Counted from the first letter of the stretch, positions 7,846 to 16,384 are shown. The stretch is DNA of 64,000 bases from Varibaculum timonense_A (GCF_027694345.1 NZ_JAQEVU010000001.1:248001-312000), one strand, 5' to 3'. The notes: generated by a model not told the origin, from the letters alone. Translations and numbers: made by a program.

Positions 7846-8624
7846 TTCTTCCAGTCTTTCTTGGCGATAGTTCCTGCCCGCCCTTAAACGAACTTGAGCT
7901 AGGCGCGGTTGGCTCTCTAAATGGGGCAGAAGCCCGACATGCAATCGGTTCGCAACGTCTGGACGTAGGGGACATCCTCGACCTAGTTGATGGCAAAGGG
8001 TTGCGTCTGCGCTGTAAAATTACTGCTAGTGGCAAAGACTGTTTTGACTTTCAGGTTCAGCAAAGGCTGCACCTTCCCCTCCCACAAACCCAATTCGGGC
8101 TGATCCAGGCGCTTTCCAAAGGAGGACGTGACGAGCAGGCAGTAGAATCGGCAGTCGAACTGGGGGTCAGTATCGTGCGTCCCTGGGCAGCTAAACGTTC
8201 AATAGTGCAGTGGAAAGGTGCGAAACTTCAACGGGGGGAAAAGAAATGGGAAGCGTTGCTTAAAGCTGCTGCTAAACAATCACGCCGCGCAAATTGGCCG
8301 CACTTAGAGCCACTAACTGATTCGGCTAGCTTGACTGAAATAATCGCTGCTGGTGGCAGGGAACAGCGATTTATACTCCTTGACCCCGATGCTTCTCTGC
8401 CTCTGGCTAAAGCCTGGGAACAGGTAAGAGAGGCGAAAATGATACACCTGATAGTAGGCCCGGAGGGCGGGGTGAGCCCGGAGGAAACCGCCCAATTTAT
8501 AGCGGCCGGTGCAATCACAGCTAGGCTGGGTCCAACTGTTTTACGTTCCTCTAGCGCTGGACCTGCCGCAATAGCAGCTTTAGGACTTACTAGCGGGCTG
8601 TGGAATCGGGAGGAATCGCTCTAA
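7842..8624 (+). CDS. rsmE: 16S rRNA m3U1498 methyltransferase
   Basis: RsmE methylates U1498 of 16S rRNA in assembled small subunits. The 260-residue protein has an N-terminal PUA-like domain (about 1-75, HAIGSQRLDVGDILDLVDGK) and a C-terminal SPOUT trefoil-knot methyltransferase with the signature HLIVGPEGGVSPEE and the knot segment LGPTVLRSSSAGPAAIAAL. It is commonly found downstream of dnaJ in Gram-positive bacteria, as here. Its start overlaps the dnaJ stop, and phoH begins at the base after its own stop. Confidence 0.95.
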   Translation: MILPVFLGDSSCPPLNELELGAVGSLNGAEARHAIGSQRLDVGDILDLVDGKGLRLRCKITASGKDCFDFQVQQRLHLPLPQTQFGLIQALSKGGRDEQAVESAVELGVSIVRPWAAKRSIVQWKGAKLQRGEKKWEALLKAAAKQSRRANWPHLEPLTDSASLTEIIAAGGREQRFILLDPDASLPLAKAWEQVREAKMIHLIVGPEGGVSPEETAQFIAAGAITARLGPTVLRSSSAGPAAIAALGLTSGLWNREESL

Positions 8625-9584
8625 ATGGTTGCTAACCAAGCCCAGGTACTTTTGCCCGAAGATCTCGATCCGGTTTTAGTGTTCGGACCGGGCGACCAAG
8701 TGCTGCGGGCAATGCAAGATAACCTGCCAGGGGTGCGGATAACTACTCGCGGAGGAATCGTAACCTTCCTGGGTAATCCAGGCGAGGCGCGGATGGGGGC
8801 GGATTTACTTAGCGAGCTTATTACAGCGGCTAGTCACGGCAATCCGCTATCTGCTTCGGCAGTTACGCAAGCCTTGAAGTTGATGTCATCGCAGGAAGCC
8901 TTACCGGTATTGCACACCAAGCGCAAGCAGATAAGAGCAAAAACTTCCGGTCAAGAAACCTATTTAGACGCAATTTCTAATAATCGGATTGTATTCGGAA
9001 TAGGACCTGCTGGCACTGGTAAAACCTATCTGGCAATGGCTAAAGCGGTAGAAGCCCTAGAATCCGGAGCGGTTTCCAGAATCGTTCTGACCCGTCCGGC
9101 AGTGGAAGCTGGTGAATCTCTCGGTTTTCTTCCAGGAAATCTGACCGAGAAAATTGACCCCTATCTGCGTCCTCTTTATGATGCTCTACGAGAAATGCTG
9201 GAACCTGCCGAACTTGCCCAGCTGCTAGAATCCGGAACCATTGAGGTCGCTCCGCTCGCCTATATGCGCGGGCGCACGATTTCCCATGCATTTATTGTGC
9301 TAGATGAAGCCCAAAATACCACCCCGCAACAAATGAAAATGTTCCTCACCCGGCTGGGGGAGGGCTCAACTATGGTAGTGACCGGGGATATTACCCAAAT
9401 TGACCTGCCTAGGGGAAAACTGTCGGGACTCAAAGACGCTAAAAGCGTCCTCACCGGAATTAAAGATATAGATTTTTGTTATTTGACCAGCGAAGACGTG
9501 GTGCGCGATAAGCTGGTGGGGATGATTATTGATGCTTATGAGCGCGCTTTTGCCAGCCGAGACCTAAGGGAGGAACAGCGGTGA
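8625..9584 (+). CDS. phoH: PhoH-like ATPase (YbeZ family)
   Basis: A cytoplasmic P-loop ATPase of the PhoH/YbeZ family, thought to work with YbeY in rRNA metabolism. The Walker A motif is GPAGTGKT (about residue 127) and the Walker B-like motif is IVLDEAQNTTPQQMKMFLTR; VVTGDITQIDLPRG follows. The N-terminal 100 residues resemble the KH-like extension of YbeZ proteins. At 319 residues it has the usual size. It starts with the base after rsmE ends and overlaps ybeY by 4 nt, which supports joint expression of the pair. Confidence 0.95.
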   Translation: MVANQAQVLLPEDLDPVLVFGPGDQVLRAMQDNLPGVRITTRGGIVTFLGNPGEARMGADLLSELITAASHGNPLSASAVTQALKLMSSQEALPVLHTKRKQIRAKTSGQETYLDAISNNRIVFGIGPAGTGKTYLAMAKAVEALESGAVSRIVLTRPAVEAGESLGFLPGNLTEKIDPYLRPLYDALREMLEPAELAQLLESGTIEVAPLAYMRGRTISHAFIVLDEAQNTTPQQMKMFLTRLGEGSTMVVTGDITQIDLPRGKLSGLKDAKSVLTGIKDIDFCYLTSEDVVRDKLVGMIIDAYERAFASRDLREEQR

Positions 9585-10036
9585 GTGTGGAAGTCTTAAA
9601 CGAAACCGACTATCAAATCGATGGAGTTGAGTTCCAAGAATTAGCTGACTATGTTCTTAGCACTATGCATGTGTCACCCGAGGCAGAAATGTCGCTGATT
9701 TTCGTGGAACCAGACGTAATAGCCGCCTTGCATGAGCGGTGGTTAGATTTAGAAGGCCCGACCGATGTGATGAGTTTTCCTCTAGACGAACTGCGTCCCG
9801 GAAGCGTAGATTCTCCCACCGAGGCAGGTATCTTAGGGGATATTGTGATTTGCCCCGAGGTTGCTCAGGCGCAAGCCGCCAATGCGGGACACTCTTCCAC
9901 CGAGGAAATGCTGCTGCTTACAGTGCACGGTATGTTGCATCTACTTGGCTATGACCACGCCGAAAAAGAAGAAGAAAAGGAAATGTTTGCTTTGCAGCGC
10001 AAATTATTACTGACTTTCTTAGCAGAGCGGAGCTAG
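9581..10036 (+). CDS. ybeY: endoribonuclease YbeY
   Basis: YbeY is a zinc-dependent endoribonuclease needed for 16S rRNA 3'-end maturation and ribosome quality control. The 151-residue protein contains PTDVMSFPLDE, ILGDIVICPEVA and the metal-binding HGMLHLLGYDHAEKEEEKEM, which carries three histidines. The GTG start overlaps the phoH stop by 4 nt. A TTG-started membrane protein follows immediately. Confidence 0.96.
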   Translation: MSVEVLNETDYQIDGVEFQELADYVLSTMHVSPEAEMSLIFVEPDVIAALHERWLDLEGPTDVMSFPLDELRPGSVDSPTEAGILGDIVICPEVAQAQAANAGHSSTEEMLLLTVHGMLHLLGYDHAEKEEEKEMFALQRKLLLTFLAERS

Positions 10037-10038
10037 AT

Positions 10039-11328
10039 TTGTTATCTCAAATACCAGCGGCGGCTCTACTGGCTTTAGCTATTATTTTGGTGGCAGTAGA
10101 TGCCGCTTGGGCAGCGGCATTGGGAGCTTTTCAAACCCTTTCTCATGCGCGGGCTCAAGACCTGGTAGAAGAGGGACATCGTCGCGCTCCGCTAGTGCGC
10201 TCCCTGCTAGACCAAAAGGAAAACACCTTGGCTATTTGCCAATCCTGGCGTTTGTTTGTGCAGATATTAGCGGCTACCTGCATGAGTATCGCAATGTTGG
10301 GGTTAGGGTTTCCCTGGTGGGCCTCCCTGTTGATGACAGTGCTGGTATTGGGGGTGTTGCTGCTTATTTTTGCTACTTTTGCGGGAATGCGTGTGGGGCA
10401 GTATCGCCCCGAAGCTACCGCTTTATGGCTGAGTAAAATGGTGAGTTTCGGGCGAATAATATCGGTTCTGTCCCGCCCGGTAGGATGGATAGTGCAAAGG
10501 ATAGCGCCACTTTCCCCAGTTGAGGAAGCTGCTTCCCGCGCGGAAATCGCGGAAGATTTCCGGGAAATGGTCGATGAAATGGGGCAGGAAGAGAATCTAG
10601 CTTTCGAGGACGAAGATCGCCAGATTGTGCGCTCGGCTCTGGAACTGGGGACTACTCTGGTTCGGGAAATTATCGTTCCGCGTACCGATATGGTGGCGGT
10701 AGAAACCACAACTTTAGCTAGAGAGGCTTTCGAGGTTTTTATCCAATCCGGGTTTTCTAGAATTCCGGTTTTGGGAGATGACGCCGATGATGTCCGGGGA
10801 ATGCTTTATCTAAAAGATTTGATTTCCCGCTGTTTTTCCCGCCCCGAACTGATGGATCATCCGGTTCCAGAAATGATGCGAGCAGCTTTTTTTGTCCCCG
10901 AAGTGATGCTTGCCGATGATTTGATGCGTCAAATGCAGGCAGACGCACCCCATATTGCGGTAGTGGTTGATGAATGGGGTGGCACGGTCGGTCTGGTAAC
11001 CATCGAAGATATTTTAGAAGAACTGGTAGGAGAAGTAACCGATGAGCATGACCGTGCCGAAGAAGAACCTCAACAAATTGCAGCAGATACTTGGGTAGTG
11101 CCTGCACGTTTGGGGTTAGATGACTTAGCGGAGTTGGTGAATCTAGAAGTAGATGATGATGAAGTGGACACCGTGGGTGGGCTACTGGCCAAGGCTTTGG
11201 GGAAAGTACCACTGGTAGGGTCGAAAGCGAAAGTAGCTGGAATGGAACTAAGGGTAAAAAGCGTTTCCGGTAGGCGTCGCCAAATGGATACCCTATTGGT
11301 AAAACGTCTAGAAACAGAAATGGATTAG
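10039..11328 (+). CDS. CNNM/CorC-type membrane protein with CBS domains
   Basis: A hemolysin C/CorC-type protein of the CNNM transporter family, probably involved in Mg2+ or Co2+ efflux. The N-terminal DUF21 membrane domain (about 1-150) has hydrophobic segments near 3-25, 70-115 and 130-150. Two CBS domains (about 195-320) contain IIVPRTDMVAVETTT and SRIPVLGDDADDVRGMLYLK. The C-terminal CorC_HlyC domain (about 345-425) contains EVDTVGGLLAKALGKVPLVG. It has a TTG start 3 bases after ybeY ends. Proteins of this type commonly sit between ybeY and era in actinobacteria. Confidence 0.9.
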   Translation: MLSQIPAAALLALAIILVAVDAAWAAALGAFQTLSHARAQDLVEEGHRRAPLVRSLLDQKENTLAICQSWRLFVQILAATCMSIAMLGLGFPWWASLLMTVLVLGVLLLIFATFAGMRVGQYRPEATALWLSKMVSFGRIISVLSRPVGWIVQRIAPLSPVEEAASRAEIAEDFREMVDEMGQEENLAFEDEDRQIVRSALELGTTLVREIIVPRTDMVAVETTTLAREAFEVFIQSGFSRIPVLGDDADDVRGMLYLKDLISRCFSRPELMDHPVPEMMRAAFFVPEVMLADDLMRQMQADAPHIAVVVDEWGGTVGLVTIEDILEELVGEVTDEHDRAEEEPQQIAADTWVVPARLGLDDLAELVNLEVDDDEVDTVGGLLAKALGKVPLVGSKAKVAGMELRVKSVSGRRRQMDTLLVKRLETEMD

Positions 11329-11330
11329 CA

Positions 11331-12389
11331 ATGAGCGTATCGCAGTCCTCCTGGTCACTTTCTCACCGTGCAGGTTTCGTTTCCATAGTGGGACGCCCTA
11401 ACGTAGGAAAGTCTACTTTAACTAATGCCTTGGTTGGGCAGAAAGTCGCGATTACCTCCTCCCGTCCCGAAACTACCCGACATAATGTGCGCGGTGTGGT
11501 TCAAGGTGAGGATTATCAGATTGTGTTGGTCGATACTCCCGGTCTGCACCGCCCCCGCACGCTGCTGGGTAAACGGCTAAACGATATGGTGCGGGAAGCC
11601 TTAGTAGACGTGGATGCGGTGGTGTTTTGTGTACCTGCCGATCAAAAGATTGGCCCGGGTGATCGCTATATTGCTGCCGAACTTAAAGAGCTGAATATCC
11701 CGGTGGTTTTAGCAGTTACCAAAGCCGATTTGGTTTCTAAAGAGCGAATGGTGGCAGCGCTAGTGGCAGCTGAAGAGCTGGGGGAGTGGAACGATATTGT
11801 TCCATTGAGTGCTTTAACCGGAGAAGTAAACGTTCTTGCTGATCAGATTGCGAAATATCTGCCATCTTCACCCCCTCTTTATCCCCGTGACCAGGTTAGT
11901 GACGAATCGGTAGAAAAAACGATTGCCGAGTTTGTGCGGGAAGCCGCATTGGAGGGGGTGCGTGAAGAACTACCGCACTCGATAGCGGTGCAGGTAGAGG
12001 AGATTCTTTATCAGGGTGAGGATACTGGGCCGCAACTGGGATACGGCAGTCACCGCCTCCCTAAAGAACAGGTGCCTACTAGCAAGGAAGGTAGGGGCGC
12101 TGGCGAGGCTGAGAGTGGCCCCTCGTCCTCCTATGACGGGGAGGATAATGCCGGAACTTCTCAAGAGGAAGTTAAGCCCTTAGATGTGCACGTGAATGTG
12201 TATGTGGAACGCGATTCCCAAAAAGGAATTTTGATAGGTAAAGGCGGCAGCCATATTCGCCGAGTTCGGATTAAAGCTAAACGGCAGATTCAAAAGTTAC
12301 TGGGCCGGCCAGTGCAGCTCCACCTGCATGTCCGGGTAGCGAAGAACTGGCAATCTGACACGAAAATGTTAGGGCGTTTAGGTTTTTAG
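11331..12389 (+). CDS. era: GTPase Era with a long insertion before the KH domain
   Basis: Era is a GTPase that chaperones 16S rRNA during 30S assembly. The G domain (about 10-180) has GRPNVGKST, DTPGLHRPRT and TKADL. The C-terminal KH domain has the GKGGSHIRRVRIKAKRQI signature. At 352 residues it is roughly 50 longer than typical Era. The extra length is a low-complexity, Gly/Glu/Ser/Pro-rich insertion at about residues 227-283, between the strand HSIAVQVEEIL and VNVYVERDSQKG, exactly where the KH domain begins. The reading frame is continuous through it, so this is a real insertion and not a frameshift. It ends the dnaJ-to-era gene run. Confidence 0.95.
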   Translation: MSVSQSSWSLSHRAGFVSIVGRPNVGKSTLTNALVGQKVAITSSRPETTRHNVRGVVQGEDYQIVLVDTPGLHRPRTLLGKRLNDMVREALVDVDAVVFCVPADQKIGPGDRYIAAELKELNIPVVLAVTKADLVSKERMVAALVAAEELGEWNDIVPLSALTGEVNVLADQIAKYLPSSPPLYPRDQVSDESVEKTIAEFVREAALEGVREELPHSIAVQVEEILYQGEDTGPQLGYGSHRLPKEQVPTSKEGRGAGEAESGPSSSYDGEDNAGTSQEEVKPLDVHVNVYVERDSQKGILIGKGGSHIRRVRIKAKRQIQKLLGRPVQLHLHVRVAKNWQSDTKMLGRLGF

Positions 12390-12470
12390 TTTTCGCTAGC
12401 TCCACTGTTTTAGGATTGAGGGCGCATTTGGTTACGGCACTAGGGGCAATGTTTCATTTTTAGCTTTCTT

Positions 12471-12480
12471 GTAAACGTTT
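12471..12480 (+). promoter_or_regulatory. LacI-type operator candidate GTAAACGTTT
   Basis: GTAAACGTTT contains the palindrome AAACGTTT, the half-site style used by LacI/GalR regulators. It lies 67 nt before the lacI-family start. The same ten bases, followed again by C, occur at 45286-45295 upstream of an oligopeptide-binding protein gene. Confidence 0.5.
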
Positions 12481-12510
12481 CCTCAAAGGTGAGTTTTCTT
12501 GCTAGGATTT

Positions 12511-12520
12511 TTAACGTTAA
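12511..12520 (+). promoter_or_regulatory. second palindrome TTAACGTTAA upstream of the lacI-family gene
   Basis: A perfect 10-bp palindrome with the central CG pair typical of LacI-family operators, 40 nt downstream of the first candidate. Two spaced sites suggest autoregulation. Confidence 0.4.
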
Positions 12521-12546
12521 GTTTTTGCGCGAGGAGGCGTTTTCTA

Positions 12547-13587
12547 ATGGCAACCATCCGTGACGTGGCAAAAGCCGCTGGGGTTTCGATTGCTACCGTA
12601 TCGCGCGCCCTCAACGGCAGTACCCATCTGAGCGTACAGACCCAACGTAAAGTCCTAGCCGCAGCCGAAGAGCTAGGGTATCAAAAAGATCGCTTAGCGG
12701 CAGCTATGCGTACTGGTCGTAGCGGAACGATTGGGCTGGTAGTTGGGGATATAATGAACCCGTTTTATGCGATGCTGGCTCACTGTGTGGAACGAGCCGT
12801 CCATTCCCATGCCACTTCGCTGCTGCTGTCTAACGCCCATGAAGATGAAAAAAGCTATGAAAACGGGATTAGGGCGTTGGCAAAACAAGGGGTGGATGGA
12901 CTGTTAGTAGTACCCCCATCACGGATAGCTCCCGGGTGGATACATCCCGAGGCTCCCGATGGTTTACCCATGGTGGCTTTAGACCGTGAAGCACCGGGAG
13001 CAGCGATACCCTCGATAGTGATTGATTCTGCCAATGCTATGCAAGACATGGCTGAGCATTTGTGCTCCTTAGGTTATAGCCGTCCTGCCTATCTGGCAGG
13101 TCCAGAGTTTTGTATCGCGGGTAAAAGACGAGCTGAAAAACTGCAAGAAAAATTAGCCAGCAGCGGGTTTAGCCATTTAGAGATTGAGTATTGTCTGCAC
13201 GAGGCAGTGTCGGCAGCTAGTGCCGCTCGCTGTATTCTGTCGCTATACCGTCCAGATATTATTATCTGCGCTTCTAACCAGATAGCTCTAGGGGTGTTGA
13301 TGATTGCGAAAAGTTTGGGAATACAGTTGGGAGCAGATTTGGGACTGGTAGCCATCGATGATGTTCCCTGGTTTTCGGTAATATCTCCGGCGATTACCGT
13401 GATTGACCAGCCGGTCGATAAACTCGCTAACCTGGGGGTGACGGTGCTGATGAAGCAGATTTTTGGTGCGTCCTATACCCCTAAACCAGGAGATTGCCTG
13501 ATAGCTGGAGAGGCCGCGTTTATCCCTCGGGAATCAACTAAGGAACCGCAACCCTCAGCTCAATATGCGGGACGTTGGTTACCGTAG
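12547..13587 (+). CDS. LacI-family transcriptional regulator
   Basis: A LacI/GalR-type repressor of 346 residues when started at the ATG at 12547, which follows GAGGAGG. The N-terminal helix-turn-helix and hinge read ATIRDVAKAAGVSIATVSRA and LNGSTHLSVQTQRKVLAAAE. The periplasmic-binding-protein-like effector domain (about 60-335) includes GTIGLVVGDIMNPFYAML and GLVAIDDVPWFSVISPAITV. The effector is probably a sugar or nucleoside, but it cannot be read from sequence. There is no adjacent sugar operon. Palindromes at 12471 and 12511 suggest autoregulation, and a matching site near 45.29 kb suggests a distant target. Confidence 0.92.
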   Translation: MATIRDVAKAAGVSIATVSRALNGSTHLSVQTQRKVLAAAEELGYQKDRLAAAMRTGRSGTIGLVVGDIMNPFYAMLAHCVERAVHSHATSLLLSNAHEDEKSYENGIRALAKQGVDGLLVVPPSRIAPGWIHPEAPDGLPMVALDREAPGAAIPSIVIDSANAMQDMAEHLCSLGYSRPAYLAGPEFCIAGKRRAEKLQEKLASSGFSHLEIEYCLHEAVSAASAARCILSLYRPDIIICASNQIALGVLMIAKSLGIQLGADLGLVAIDDVPWFSVISPAITVIDQPVDKLANLGVTVLMKQIFGASYTPKPGDCLIAGEAAFIPRESTKEPQPSAQYAGRWLP

Positions 13588-13602
13588 AATAGGCAATTTG
13601 CT

Positions 13603-13608
13603 TAAAGT
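13603..13608 (+). promoter_or_regulatory. -10 box for the leuA leader (leaderless)
   Basis: TAAAGT ends 6 nt before the ATG of the leuA leader peptide. TTACCG at 13579-13584 is a possible -35 with an 18-nt spacer. It overlaps the 3' end of the lacI-family gene. Confidence 0.45.
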
Positions 13609-13614
13609 AGAGCC

Positions 13615-13662
13615 ATGCGCACATTCATTCTGCTACTAGATTGCCGCGACGAAGTCCAGTAA
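13615..13662 (+). CDS. leuL: leuA leader peptide with three consecutive leucines
   Basis: A 15-codon open frame (MRTFILLLDCRDEVQ, stop TAA at 13660) holds the run CTG-CTA-CTA. It begins 6 nt downstream of a -10 box, and its 3' half forms the first arm of the attenuator hairpin. This arrangement is standard for ribosome-mediated attenuation: stalling at the Leu codons when leucyl-tRNA is scarce would prevent the terminator from forming. It is too short for ordinary gene callers. Confidence 0.8.
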   Translation: MRTFILLLDCRDEVQ

Positions 13663-13690
13663 TACTGGTCGAGGCTCGTCGCGGGTTTAT
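13644..13690 (+). terminator. leuA attenuator hairpin
   Basis: CCGCGACGA (13644-13652) pairs with TCGTCGCGG (13676-13684), followed by GTTTATTTG. A smaller hairpin, CCAGT/ACTGG (about 13656-13668), sits in the loop and overlaps the leader stop codon. The first arm is inside the leader peptide frame, so a ribosome stalled at the Leu codons would change the folding. Confidence 0.75.
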
Positions 13691-13736
13691 TTGCCGTTTC
13701 GGCCAGCCATCTAACTGAGCAGAAAGAAATCTTCCC

Positions 13737-15488
13737 ATGCGAACTACTGGTAAAGCTCCTCGGCAGCAGCCTTCTGGAATGCCGTTTCAAAAATATGCTC
13801 ACTTTTGGGATACTTCCCTGAAACTGTCAGATCGCACCTGGCCAGATAGAAATGTTACCCAGGCTCCCCGTTGGCTATCTACGGATTTGCGGGACGGTAA
13901 TCAGGCGTTGATTGAGCCGATGGATTCGAGGCGTAAACGCAAATTGTTTGATTTGTTAGTGCAGATTGGGTTGAAAGAAATTGAGATTGGGTTTCCGGCG
14001 GCCTCACAGGTAGATTTTGATTTCGTGCGCTCGCTGGTGGAAGAGGACGCGATTCCCGAGGACGTGTGCGTTTCCGTGCTTACCCAGGCGCGCGAAGATT
14101 TAATCGGACGTACCATAGAGTCCCTAGTGGGAGTGCCGCGCGCCAATGTTCATATCTATAACGCCACCTCACCGACTTTTCGGGAAGTAGTATTCCATAA
14201 CGATAAGGCGGCTACCGTGGAACTGGCAGTAAGCGGGGTGCGTGAGGTAATCGCGCAAGCTGAAAAGCAATTAGATGATTCCACGGTTTTCGGGCTGCAA
14301 TATTCTCCAGAAATCTTCGTGGATACCGAAGCTGAGTTTGCCCTGGAAATCTGTGAAGCGGTCATGGATATTTGGCAGCCTGATGAGGATCGCGAAATTA
14401 TTTTGAACCTGCCGGCAACTGTGGAGCGTTACACCCCGGACTCTTATGCGGATCAAATCGAATGGATGAGCCGGAACCTGAGTCGCCGTGAACACGTCTG
14501 TTTGTCGGTACATAACCATAATGACCGGGGAACGGGGATTGCTGCGGCAGAACTATCTATGAAAGCCGGTGCTGACCGGGTAGAAGGCTGCCTATTGGGG
14601 CAGGGGGAGCGCACTGGCAACGTAGATTTGATTACCTTGGCAATGAATCTTTATTCCCAAGGAATCGACCCCATGTTGGATTTGTCCAACCTGGATCGGG
14701 TGCGTGAAACCGTAGAGTATTGCACCCGGATGGAAACTAATCCCCGCCAGCCCTATACTGGCGATCTGGTTTACACTTCCTTCTCTGGCTCTCACCAGGA
14801 TGCCATTAAGAAGGGCTTTGATAAGCGTGCCCGGGAAGTTGCGGCTGGTGGCGGTAATCAGAACCAGGTAATTTGGGCGGTTCCGTACCTGGCGATTGAT
14901 CCCGGTGATGTAGGACGCGACTACCAGGCTGTGGTGCGGGTGAACTCCCAGTCTGGCAAGGGCGGTATCGCGTTCCTGATGAAACGTGACTACTCTTTGG
15001 ATTTGCCGCGCCGCTTGCAGATAGAGTTCTATCGCCATGTCCAGGACTATACGGAAAAGTTCGGGGGCGAGGTCGATTCACAGCATTTGTGGAAGATTTT
15101 CGCTGACGAGTATTTGCCCGGAGAGGAATATCGCCTGGAGCCTTGGGGGCGTTTTAAGCTGCGTGATTCTCGCGCAGATAACAATCATGAAACTGGGGAA
15201 GTGTCCTTGCGGGCGCGGGTTAGCGATAATGGTACTTTGCGCACTTTAGAGGCGGTTGCGCCCGGTCCTATTGAGGCGTTTATTAGTGCTTTCCAAGAGC
15301 TGGGTTTGGATATCAAGGTGCTCGATTATGTAGAGCACGCGATGGAAACCGGTGAGAGTTCGCGGGCAGCGGCCTATGTGGAGGCCGAGATTGCCGGTCA
15401 GGTGCTTTGGGGGGTAGGTATCGATCCCTCGATTACCCGTGCTACCTACAAGGCAGTCATCAGCGCCCTCAACCGCGCGGAACGTTAG
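13737..15488 (+). CDS. leuA: 2-isopropylmalate synthase
   Basis: LeuA condenses acetyl-CoA with 2-ketoisovalerate, the committed step of leucine synthesis. At 583 residues it is the long actinobacterial form. The HMGL-like catalytic barrel (about 35-330) has STDLRDGNQALIEPMDSRRK and the metal-binding histidines in LSVHNHNDRGTGIAAAEL. The regulatory LeuA dimer domain (about 440-575), where leucine binds, ends the protein. Expression is probably controlled by the leader peptide and attenuator just upstream. A second copy of the last 25 codons, differing only at synonymous sites, lies about 970 bp downstream at 16385. Confidence 0.97.
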   Translation: MRTTGKAPRQQPSGMPFQKYAHFWDTSLKLSDRTWPDRNVTQAPRWLSTDLRDGNQALIEPMDSRRKRKLFDLLVQIGLKEIEIGFPAASQVDFDFVRSLVEEDAIPEDVCVSVLTQAREDLIGRTIESLVGVPRANVHIYNATSPTFREVVFHNDKAATVELAVSGVREVIAQAEKQLDDSTVFGLQYSPEIFVDTEAEFALEICEAVMDIWQPDEDREIILNLPATVERYTPDSYADQIEWMSRNLSRREHVCLSVHNHNDRGTGIAAAELSMKAGADRVEGCLLGQGERTGNVDLITLAMNLYSQGIDPMLDLSNLDRVRETVEYCTRMETNPRQPYTGDLVYTSFSGSHQDAIKKGFDKRAREVAAGGGNQNQVIWAVPYLAIDPGDVGRDYQAVVRVNSQSGKGGIAFLMKRDYSLDLPRRLQIEFYRHVQDYTEKFGGEVDSQHLWKIFADEYLPGEEYRLEPWGRFKLRDSRADNNHETGEVSLRARVSDNGTLRTLEAVAPGPIEAFISAFQELGLDIKVLDYVEHAMETGESSRAAAYVEAEIAGQVLWGVGIDPSITRATYKAVISALNRAER

Positions 15489-15491
15489 GGC

Positions 15492-15557
15492 GTCTGCAAA
15501 ACCTGCGTTAGAACATCTGCAAATGGTGCGTTAGGGTGTCTGCAAACAGTGCGCTAG
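15492..15557 (+). repeat. 23-nt direct repeats, left cluster (3 units)
   Basis: Three tandem units of 23-nt period; the TCTGCAAA core starts at 15493, 15516 and 15539, each followed by a GCG(T/C)TAG block. The cluster begins 4 nt after the leuA stop codon. The same unit occurs three times at 16466-16535, and twice inverted at 17887-17931. Confidence 0.85.
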
Positions 15558-15657
15558 CACCCTGGGAGTAACCTAGGAGCGGTAGGGGGATTACTGCTAC
15601 TCCGTCTTAGCATGGGCGGATAATATGTAGAACCAATTCTTTCTAAAGTTGTCTCCG

Positions 15658-15990
15658 TTAAAGGTAATCCCCTAAAGCGTTCTTTAAAGCCGGCAGGTGG
15701 TTTTCAACTACGTCCCTGATTATCTGGATATCAACTCCGAAATATTCGTGAACTAGAATATTGCGAAATCCTCTGATTTGCGTCCAGGGAATATCTGGAT
15801 TTGAGTCGGTGACCTTACAAGACAAACGGCTGGTGGCTTCCCCTATTATTTGTAGGTTCCGTTCTATAGCATCCTCTACCATCTCAGTAAACTCGGCAGA
15901 GCTATCAGGGGTTAGTTGTTTCAGATAGCATTCACATTTGTTAATTGCTCGTAAAATGTCTTGGCAGCGTGATTTATTGTCTCGAATCAT
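15658..15990 (-). CDS. hepT: HepT-like HEPN toxin (DUF86)
   Basis: A 110-residue all-helical HEPN protein. The catalytic RNase signature RX4HXY is present as RNILVHEY in the context RGFRNILVHEYFGVD (about residues 75-90). It is the downstream partner of a MNT nucleotidyltransferase antitoxin, with a 4-nt overlap, which is the usual HepT-MntA order. In characterised pairs HepT is a ribonuclease that MntA inactivates by adding AMP to a tyrosine near the active site; the tyrosine of HEY is present here. It is probably cytoplasmic and stress- or phage-linked, but that is inference from the family. Confidence 0.9.
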   Translation of the reverse strand: MIRDNKSRCQDILRAINKCECYLKQLTPDSSAEFTEMVEDAIERNLQIIGEATSRLSCKVTDSNPDIPWTQIRGFRNILVHEYFGVDIQIIRDVVENHLPALKNALGDYL

Positions 15991-16322
15991 AGCGGTACTG
16001 CCTCATCGAGTGCTTGCTGATTAACCTCTGATTTTACTAGTTGAACAGGGAAAATATCTATATTTTTCCCTAAAAGCTCCCGGGTTTCCGCCAATAGCCC
16101 GCTCGCCCGCATCAACAGGTTTCCGTCCTCGGGGCTCATCTCGATCAAGATGTCGATGTCGCTTTTAGCGTTGGCATCGCCACGGGCTACCGAGCCAAAA
16201 AGCAGCGGATTAGAGGCTCCGTATTTTTCCAGTAAAGACCGAAACTCGTTGATATTTGCGGCTAATAGGGCGCGCAACTGCATCGTTTCCGGAGTTAAGC
16301 TACCTGGGGTATCAACGAACAC
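15987..16322 (-). CDS. mntA: MntA-type nucleotidyltransferase antitoxin
   Basis: A minimal nucleotidyltransferase of 111 residues with the family signature GSX10DXD (GSVARGDANAKSDIDIL, about residues 42-58). It should neutralise the HepT toxin by AMPylation. The start is a GTG at 16322 with TAGCAT ending exactly 6 nt upstream, so a leaderless transcript is likely; an internal ATG 13 codons later is an alternative. The pair is read from right to left, towards leuA, and is bordered on both sides by leuA 3'-end sequence and 23-nt repeats. Confidence 0.9.
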   Translation of the reverse strand: MFVDTPGSLTPETMQLRALLAANINEFRSLLEKYGASNPLLFGSVARGDANAKSDIDILIEMSPEDGNLLMRASGLLAETRELLGKNIDIFPVQLVKSEVNQQALDEAVPL

Positions 16323-16328
16323 AAAATC

Positions 16329-16334
16329 ATGCTA
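16329..16334 (-). promoter_or_regulatory. -10 box of the mntA-hepT operon
   Basis: TAGCAT on the minus strand, 6 nt before the GTG start. GTGAAA is a possible -35 with a 17-nt spacer. Confidence 0.45.
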
Positions 16335-16384
16335 TCAGTTGCCAATCAGAGTTTCACTGCTAGTAGCTACGTATTCGAGGTGAG

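Noticed and set aside
12471..12520. Transposon ends or integration site near the lacI-family gene
   Set aside because: The palindromes fit ordinary LacI-type operators and no other mobile-element sign is nearby.
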